From Porogramme epimiltina (taxonomy: Eukaryota; Basidiomycota; Agaricomycetes; Polyporales; Polyporaceae), in NCBI GenBank assembly GCA_900155495.1, contig FTLJ01000283.1, forward strand, positions 62,001 through 126,000: a DNA stretch of 64,000 nt, written 5' to 3'. Positions 58,811-64,000 of this stretch are shown here, piece after piece. The notes under the pieces are model-generated. The model searched no databases. It saw only the letters and a list, made by a program, of their open reading frames with translations, and was not told where the DNA came from. Every line of letters begins with the position of its first letter. The first letter of the stretch is position 1. Made by a program: the position numbers and the translations under genes.

Positions 58811-59740
58811 GAGGCAGTCATTTCAGGGTGCAGCTTCCGGACCTGCTTGCGTGCGGTCCTCCGCCTACTACCTTGCATCGCAAACGACCCTACTTCGGTC
58901 TATCCCCGTGACATGAGCACTGTATCCAGTGAGTGTTAAATGCATCTATCATAGGTAGACTGTGCGGAACTCATCAGTGTCCAGGGAAACTCGTAAACAG
59001 CTCCATGCGAAGCCGCCTAGGTGTGGCTTAGATGAGCTACGAGTTGAACCTACGGAGCAGATGGGCCGGTCCTACCCAGCGTAGTGCTGTGGAAGAGGGT
59101 TGGTTCACGCCGAATGGTCGTGTAGAGTACGCAGCGTTGATAAGGCACACTCGTCACTCCGCCTGTCAGGTGGCATTGGGCAGCATGCTATGGAAATGGA
59201 AGATTAAGTATTCACTAATGTTAGTTCCGTCTTATGGTACCACGCAGTTATCGTTAGCAGCACTTATCAGTACCCTGTCAGTGGCTAGTAACTGCGTGTA
59301 TAGTCTTAACTCTGCCGCTGGCTCCGCGACGCGTGTACCCATCCTCTATTTTATGTCTTTGTCCCCGCTAATTAGCACTTGTAACCGAGCCTCTGAGACG
59401 TCACTGCAGGGTTAGTTGTGTATTGCAGGCATACACGTGTGGTGAACGCGAAGGTCGTAAAGCGTGACCTCATATCACGTGCCGTGACTGATCGCGACTC
59501 TGACCGTTGACGCGCTCGGCGCACTGCGGCATGCATGATCAAAGTTCCCGTTGTTGAAGGCGCACTCAGTTGTCGATAGCTACCACCAACTTTGTGAGTA
59601 TCTCTAGTACAGCTAGTATACTGCAAGTTAGTTCAACTGACTGATAGTATAATAGGAGAACTTATGCCTTTTGTTCTTTAAATTCTATCGCCTAAGGACT
59701 GTGCCGACTACTCCGAGTGACTCACGCCACGCGAACCGTG
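58811..59740. other. Intergenic, no gene seen
   Basis: About 930 bases between the intact gene and its decayed copy. Open frames such as that starting near 59032 lack introns, domains and codon bias. Confidence 0.45.
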
Positions 59741-59980
59741 GCAACCTTCACTCCCGTGGCGCGTCGTCATCGTCATTGTGATCGGTATATCATGCTATTT
59801 GACGCTTCGCCCACAGGTCGCTCTTACTAGGCTGGCGTCATTTGCCTCGACCCCCCTATAGAGATCCGTCGCCGCCAACGACTGCCGCGGCTTTGGGACG
59901 TGCATGTCAGGCCTACAAACTGCTCACGTGGGATAGCGGCCCGGGAGGCTGGAGATGGCGCACGATGGGCGGAGTTACAG
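59741..59980 (+). pseudogene. Decayed duplicate of exon 1 of the small membrane-protein gene
   Basis: This 240-base segment is clearly similar in nucleotides to 58219-58456 (GCAACCTTCACTCC… to GGGCGGAGTTACAG, with the following donor now GTACGC). The start codon region is not conserved. The membrane-helix frame VVIVIVIGISCYL is shifted from the upstream frame and runs into TAG in CCCCTATAG (about 59859). The downstream LWDVHVRP and GARWAELQ parts are in yet another frame. No second exon with the MPS…GVADL block follows. It is a tandem-duplication relic. Confidence 0.75.
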
Positions 59981-61821
59981 GTACGCTTTTCGAACATTCC
60001 GAGTCCTCTCTTACTCGCTTGGTCAGAAGACTGTACCACCGGGGAGCGCGTTGTGGCGTCCTCAGATGGTAAACATCAAGTAAGCAATCGTGTCGCGCTT
60101 AGCCATCTACCCTGGATCATCATTTTTGGTGCACCAGTGATTCCACGCTACCAAGGCGTTCCGATGTCGGGCTCCCGACGTCCAAGTCGACGTTGCTCAG
60201 ACTGCCAGCGGCGCGCTCGTTGGGGACCTCAAACGTCCCCCGAGGCCAACCGCACCGCACAGGATTATACAATCGGCTTCGAATCGATACTCCTTTTCCT
60301 TTGAAGCTTCAAAGGTCAGCAATCGTCCAAGTTTGCTGCGTTTAATTCAAGCTGCACACCTCAACAGTGAACACCGACTGGCATGCTCCCCGCGCGGTGA
60401 TGGTACCGTCCAAGTGCCTCTACATCGTTGTTTCATGGTACATTGGCATCTGTGCGCTCCGCTGACTTTGAGATATGGCGTGCTGCGGAATTACCTGCCT
60501 GATCTTAGCCATTGGCCAGCTAGACCTGCTGAACAATACCCCGCTGGGTTCACGTCAGACTCACAGCAGCATCGTCACACCCTCGGAGATCCATGGATTT
60601 TAACAGCGCCGTCAGTTGAGTATCTCCATCTTCTCTGTTTCCGATGTGCTGCGCGCTGCAGGTGCTGTTACGAGCCGGGTCCCATGCGCATTTCAGTATC
60701 TACCGAGATCGCGTCTCACAGTTGGGACGAACTCGTAATTTACCGCTGTATCCGATTATTGAGCAGCGGATGGATGTTTGGGTCACTCTGGGTGTATGTT
60801 GAGATGCTACACGGAGTACAAAGGTATGTTTATGTTATGGTCACACGATGGACGGACACTCATATTGGTTCCTGAATCCTCAGGATTACCGGTCGCGAAT
60901 TCTGCAGTGGGGAACATGCAGACCCTCGAGTTTAGCGTGTTTTTGCAGGGTACTTCGTCGTTCCCTTCTGACGGCGCTATAACATCCGTCGTCCGATGAT
61001 AATCACGAATCCAGCCCAACTTCGTTTTCCACGTCCATGTCGCGTGACGCAAACAAGCGAATGCAGTGCGTTGGTAGGAGAGGCAAGTACCGGGCTACTG
61101 GTATCGCATAAATCGGCAAGTCTTGTAATCGTATGTGCGAGCAAGTATATGGACTAAGGACCTCTATAGTTACAGTGGACATCATAAAATTGCACCGCGA
61201 TAACCAGCTCTCTCTTCCGCCGTGAGAGCTCATCCTGGCACTCTAATCTCTCTTTCAGATAAGCCGCGGGCTGATATTAAGCGATACTATATTTCAGAAG
61301 TCTCAAGATCACAGTCAGTGGATCCATGATGACATTGATACCTACAGGACTTCCTGTTACGGTACGTTTCCACTGCCCTACCCAAGAACATTCCAACGGT
61401 CCTGACATTCTGATATTTCAGACTACGGCCCTCTTCGGCGGCCTGCGATGTTACTCATGGAGCTAAGTGTGAGAATGATGTCCGGCTTGTTGTACATACA
61501 CCGCAAACCCAAGTATTAACTCAAACGTTCCTCTAGGACCACCTTCTAGGAGCAAATCGGACATTCCATACGCGTGGTGCGGCAAAGGAGTCACGTACAC
61601 CAACGGGGTAAAATAATCCTTCATCTCACGCCGCGCCGCCAGGATCCGACTCTACGGACATCTTGGTTCGGACCGCTTCCGCCACTCTGTCATACGTCGT
61701 CACTGTGAGAGTCCTAGTCTTGGTAGGGCGACGCTGACGCTTAGAGGTCTCGAAGGCGTCTCTTTTTTTCCGCAATCTGTATAAATCCCCTCCACAGAGA
61801 CCCAGATCGCACAAGCCAAGC
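59981..61821. other. Gene-free stretch before the P450
   Basis: About 1.8 kb with lower GC and no coherent exon. It is likely old duplicated or degenerate sequence plus the P450 promoter. A TATA box (TATAAAT, 61780-61786) lies 36-42 bases before the P450 ATG. Confidence 0.5.
61780..61786 (+). promoter_or_regulatory. TATA box of the P450 gene
   Basis: TATAAAT lies 36-42 bases upstream of the ATG at 61822, after a pyrimidine-rich run. Confidence 0.5.
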
Positions 61822-63898
61822 ATGAACACCACCTTTCTAACAGCGGACACTCCCCTCCTTCCCCCCGACTCTTCTGGCAATCCCTATGGGCCTATAGGAC
61901 TTGTCACCCTTCTCGCCAGCTTTTTCGCCGCTTTCTTTCTCCTACGAACTACTTCGAACAAATCTACACACGGCGTCCTTCCACCTGGTCCTAAAGGATG
62001 GCCCATTTTAGGTAGTTTCTACTTCATTCCATGTTGAAGTGGGTCTGACTGCTCGAACAAGGCTGTTTTACCTACCTTGCCAGGCATCCCGAGCTCAGCT
62101 TGTTCAAGTGGGCAAAGCAGTATGGCCCAATATACTCGTACACAATCGGAAACCAACGTTTTGTCGTCCTCTCTGATCCTCATGTTGTCAAGGACATCAT
62201 GATTGCCAACGGAGCGATTTTCTCGTCTCGAAAGGACATGTTCATCAAGGCCCAGACTATCTTGGTCCACCGAGGCGTCGCAGGGTCTGGATACAACGAT
62301 ACATGGTGCGTTCTCACTGCGATGATACTGCGCAGATATATTACTCACGAAGCTTTCGTTCCAGGCGAAAGCATAGGCGAATTGTGACAAAAATGCTCTC
62401 CCCGCGCGACGTCCTCGCGAATATCGGCTCCGTCGAGTTCGAGGCGCGGGACATGATTCGTAACCTCTTCATCGACGGGGAGGGGGGCAAGACGCCGCTC
62501 GACCCTACCCCATACGCCTATCGCGCAGTCCTCAACAGCGTCCTCCAGCGCATCTACGGCTTACGGACTGAAGCGACTGATACTGCGATTGTTGCGGAGG
62601 TGCATCGCATGTCACTGGAATTCATGTATGTTCTATTTAGCCATTCCCTCCTTTTCTAGAAATGGATTGGCCATTGACTCACACGATTCACCTCGCAGGA
62701 ACACGACAGGCCCTGTCGCAAACCTCGTCGACTTCTTCCCGCTGCTACAGAAGCTCCCAAATCGCTTGACATCACGTGGGCGCAAGCTCCACCAAGACAT
62801 CGTTGTGTTCAATGTCCCGCGCCTCGCGGACGTGGAAGCGCGGTTGAAGCGCGGCGAACATGTTCCCGACTGTCTCGCAAAGACACTGTACGAAACGCGT
62901 GAGGAAGAGGGGCTCGATGATGCTGACATCATCGTCATGTGCGGCGCCCTCATTATCGGTGGAGTGAACACGGTGCGTAGTGCCCTGCTGCGGTCTTGGA
63001 CTACGCGCTGATGTATCGTAATGTCATGATTCTTAGACCGCTTCCGTGAAGCAATGGTTCATGGCGCACATTGCTGGTCGCCCTGATATCCAGGCCAAGG
63101 CCTGGGCCGAGCTCGATAGGGTGGTGGGACGGGATCGTTTGCCCAACGAACAGGACGAGAAGAACTTACCGTACATTCGCGCCATCGTCAAGGTCAGTAT
63201 TTGTCCAAACCATTAATAAGCGAAAGTGAACTGACACCGCCGGCAACCACTAGGAGGTGGCCCGGATCCACAACCCTTTTTGGTTAGGCACACCTCATTT
63301 CAGTACCGAAGATTTCACGTACAACGGCTATTTTATCCCCAGAGAGACAGTGATCATCGCAAACGCCGTGAGTGACGCTGTTCGCTGTTCCCGTGCTTTT
63401 GAGGTTCTGATCATATCGTAGTGGACTATGCACCATGATCCTATGCGGTATCCAGACCCCTATGCCTTTAATGTACGTAAATCTCTGGAGCGGCTTACGA
63501 GCGTTAAATTTGACCTTCCCCCGCATACCCAGCCTGACAGATACCTCGGAGATGATCTTTCTTCCGCTGAATCAGCCAACCTCGCCGATCCTATGGATCG
63601 CGACCACTGGACCTTCGGTGTTGGGTGCGTAGCTTCATCAAAACCCCGTGAATGCCTCTTCTTCTTACCACACTGTCCTACTTCTCGTAGTGGGCGTATC
63701 TGTCCTGGCATCGTACTTGCCGAGAAAGAGGTGTTCCTAGGCATTTCTTGCATGCTGTGGGCTTTCAAGATTGATCCCGTACCCGGGGACCCCATTGATT
63801 TGAAGGAATACGACGGGGTGTCTGGACGCTCCCCAGTGCCCTTCCGGGTGATGCTCACCCCGCGAGACACGTTCGTTCAGAAGGTTCTGGGAGTTTGA
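61822..63898 (+). CDS. Cytochrome P450 monooxygenase
   Basis: Nine exons (61822-62011, 62062-62305, 62365-62625, 62699-62972, 63037-63192, 63254-63367, 63422-63472, 63533-63624, 63691-63898; 1,590 nt) give 529 residues. The N-terminal anchor LVTLLASFFAAFFLL is followed by the proline hinge LPPGPKGWPILG. The order of conserved parts is complete: helix C motif WRKHRR, helix I GALIIGGVNTTAS, helix K KEVARIHNP (ExxR), PDRYL, and heme loop FGVGGRICPG with the axial Cys. It is therefore an ER-bound P450 using a reductase partner. The I-helix sequence GGVNTT has Asn where (A/G)Gx(D/E)T usually has an acid, noted separately. The family resembles the fungal CYP groups expanded in wood decayers (CYP5144/CYP512-like), but I cannot assign it. 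Its substrate is unknown. Confidence 0.93.
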
Positions 63899-63915
63899 GA
63901 TGTCCAATAGCTGTC

Positions 63916-63921
63916 AATAAA
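63916..63921 (+). terminator. Poly(A) signal of the P450 gene
   Basis: AATAAA lies 18 bases after the stop codon, within an AT-rich 3' UTR. Confidence 0.4.
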
Positions 63922-64000
63922 GTTCAGTAAATTATATATTATCCGTACCGCTCCTCGGTGCTGGAACTGGATACTCAGTTTAAGACTGTACAATGTCCGC

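Noticed and set aside
59032..59415. Open frame of 127 codons in the gene-poor stretch
   Set aside because: No membrane or domain pattern, no introns nearby, and no similarity to the small membrane-protein family on either side.
1..64000. Secondary-metabolite cluster (P450, ADH, oxidases, transcription factor)
   Set aside because: No backbone synthase (PKS, NRPS, terpene cyclase) is present, and the enzymes are 40-50 kb apart with housekeeping genes between them.

Overview
This is a 64 kb nuclear segment of a filamentous basidiomycete, most likely an Agaricomycete wood or litter fungus. Genes are dense, GC-rich in their exons and cut by many 45-70 bp GT-AG introns. The protein set fits such a fungus: AA3_3-type alcohol oxidases, an NmrA-like oxidoreductase, a fungal P450, a Zn2Cys6 regulator, OPT transport and a P5B ATPase. 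I found no tRNA, rRNA, CRISPR array or intact transposon. The species cannot be fixed from the sequence alone.

Left third (1-21.2 kb): a partial acidic protein at the edge, a Cys-rich single-pass membrane protein, two tandem GMC alcohol oxidase genes with exactly matching exon lengths, an NmrA-family gene, a small single-pass membrane protein, a large Zn2Cys6 transcription factor, and a type II membrane protein with a CCxCC motif.

Middle (22.5-46.7 kb): mostly housekeeping genes on the minus strand. They are a 1,708-residue Sec7/PH protein whose catalytic glutamate finger appears to be lost, MIA40, a stand-alone four-helix-bundle protein (MLKL/HeLo-like, tentative), a metallo-beta-lactamase-fold enzyme, a mucin-like surface protein, a YPK9-type P5B ATPase, the SNARE BOS1, a METTL21/RKM5-like methyltransferase (plus strand) and the rRNA-processing factor RRP17.

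Right third (48.3-64 kb): an OPT oligopeptide transporter, a zinc alcohol dehydrogenase with a GC-AG intron, a second four-helix-bundle gene carrying a +1 frameshift, an N-anchored hypothetical protein, a second intact member of the small membrane-protein family plus a decayed copy, and a P450. The 57-62 kb stretch is gene-poor and holds duplication debris.

The main points for follow-up are the tandem oxidases, the two four-helix-bundle paralogs that share intron positions, the lineage of small membrane proteins with a conserved W-x-x-L-Q/intron junction, and the Sec7 protein without its glutamate finger. Coordinates were derived by reading splice junctions by eye. Where the spliced length was checked to be a multiple of three, this is stated.
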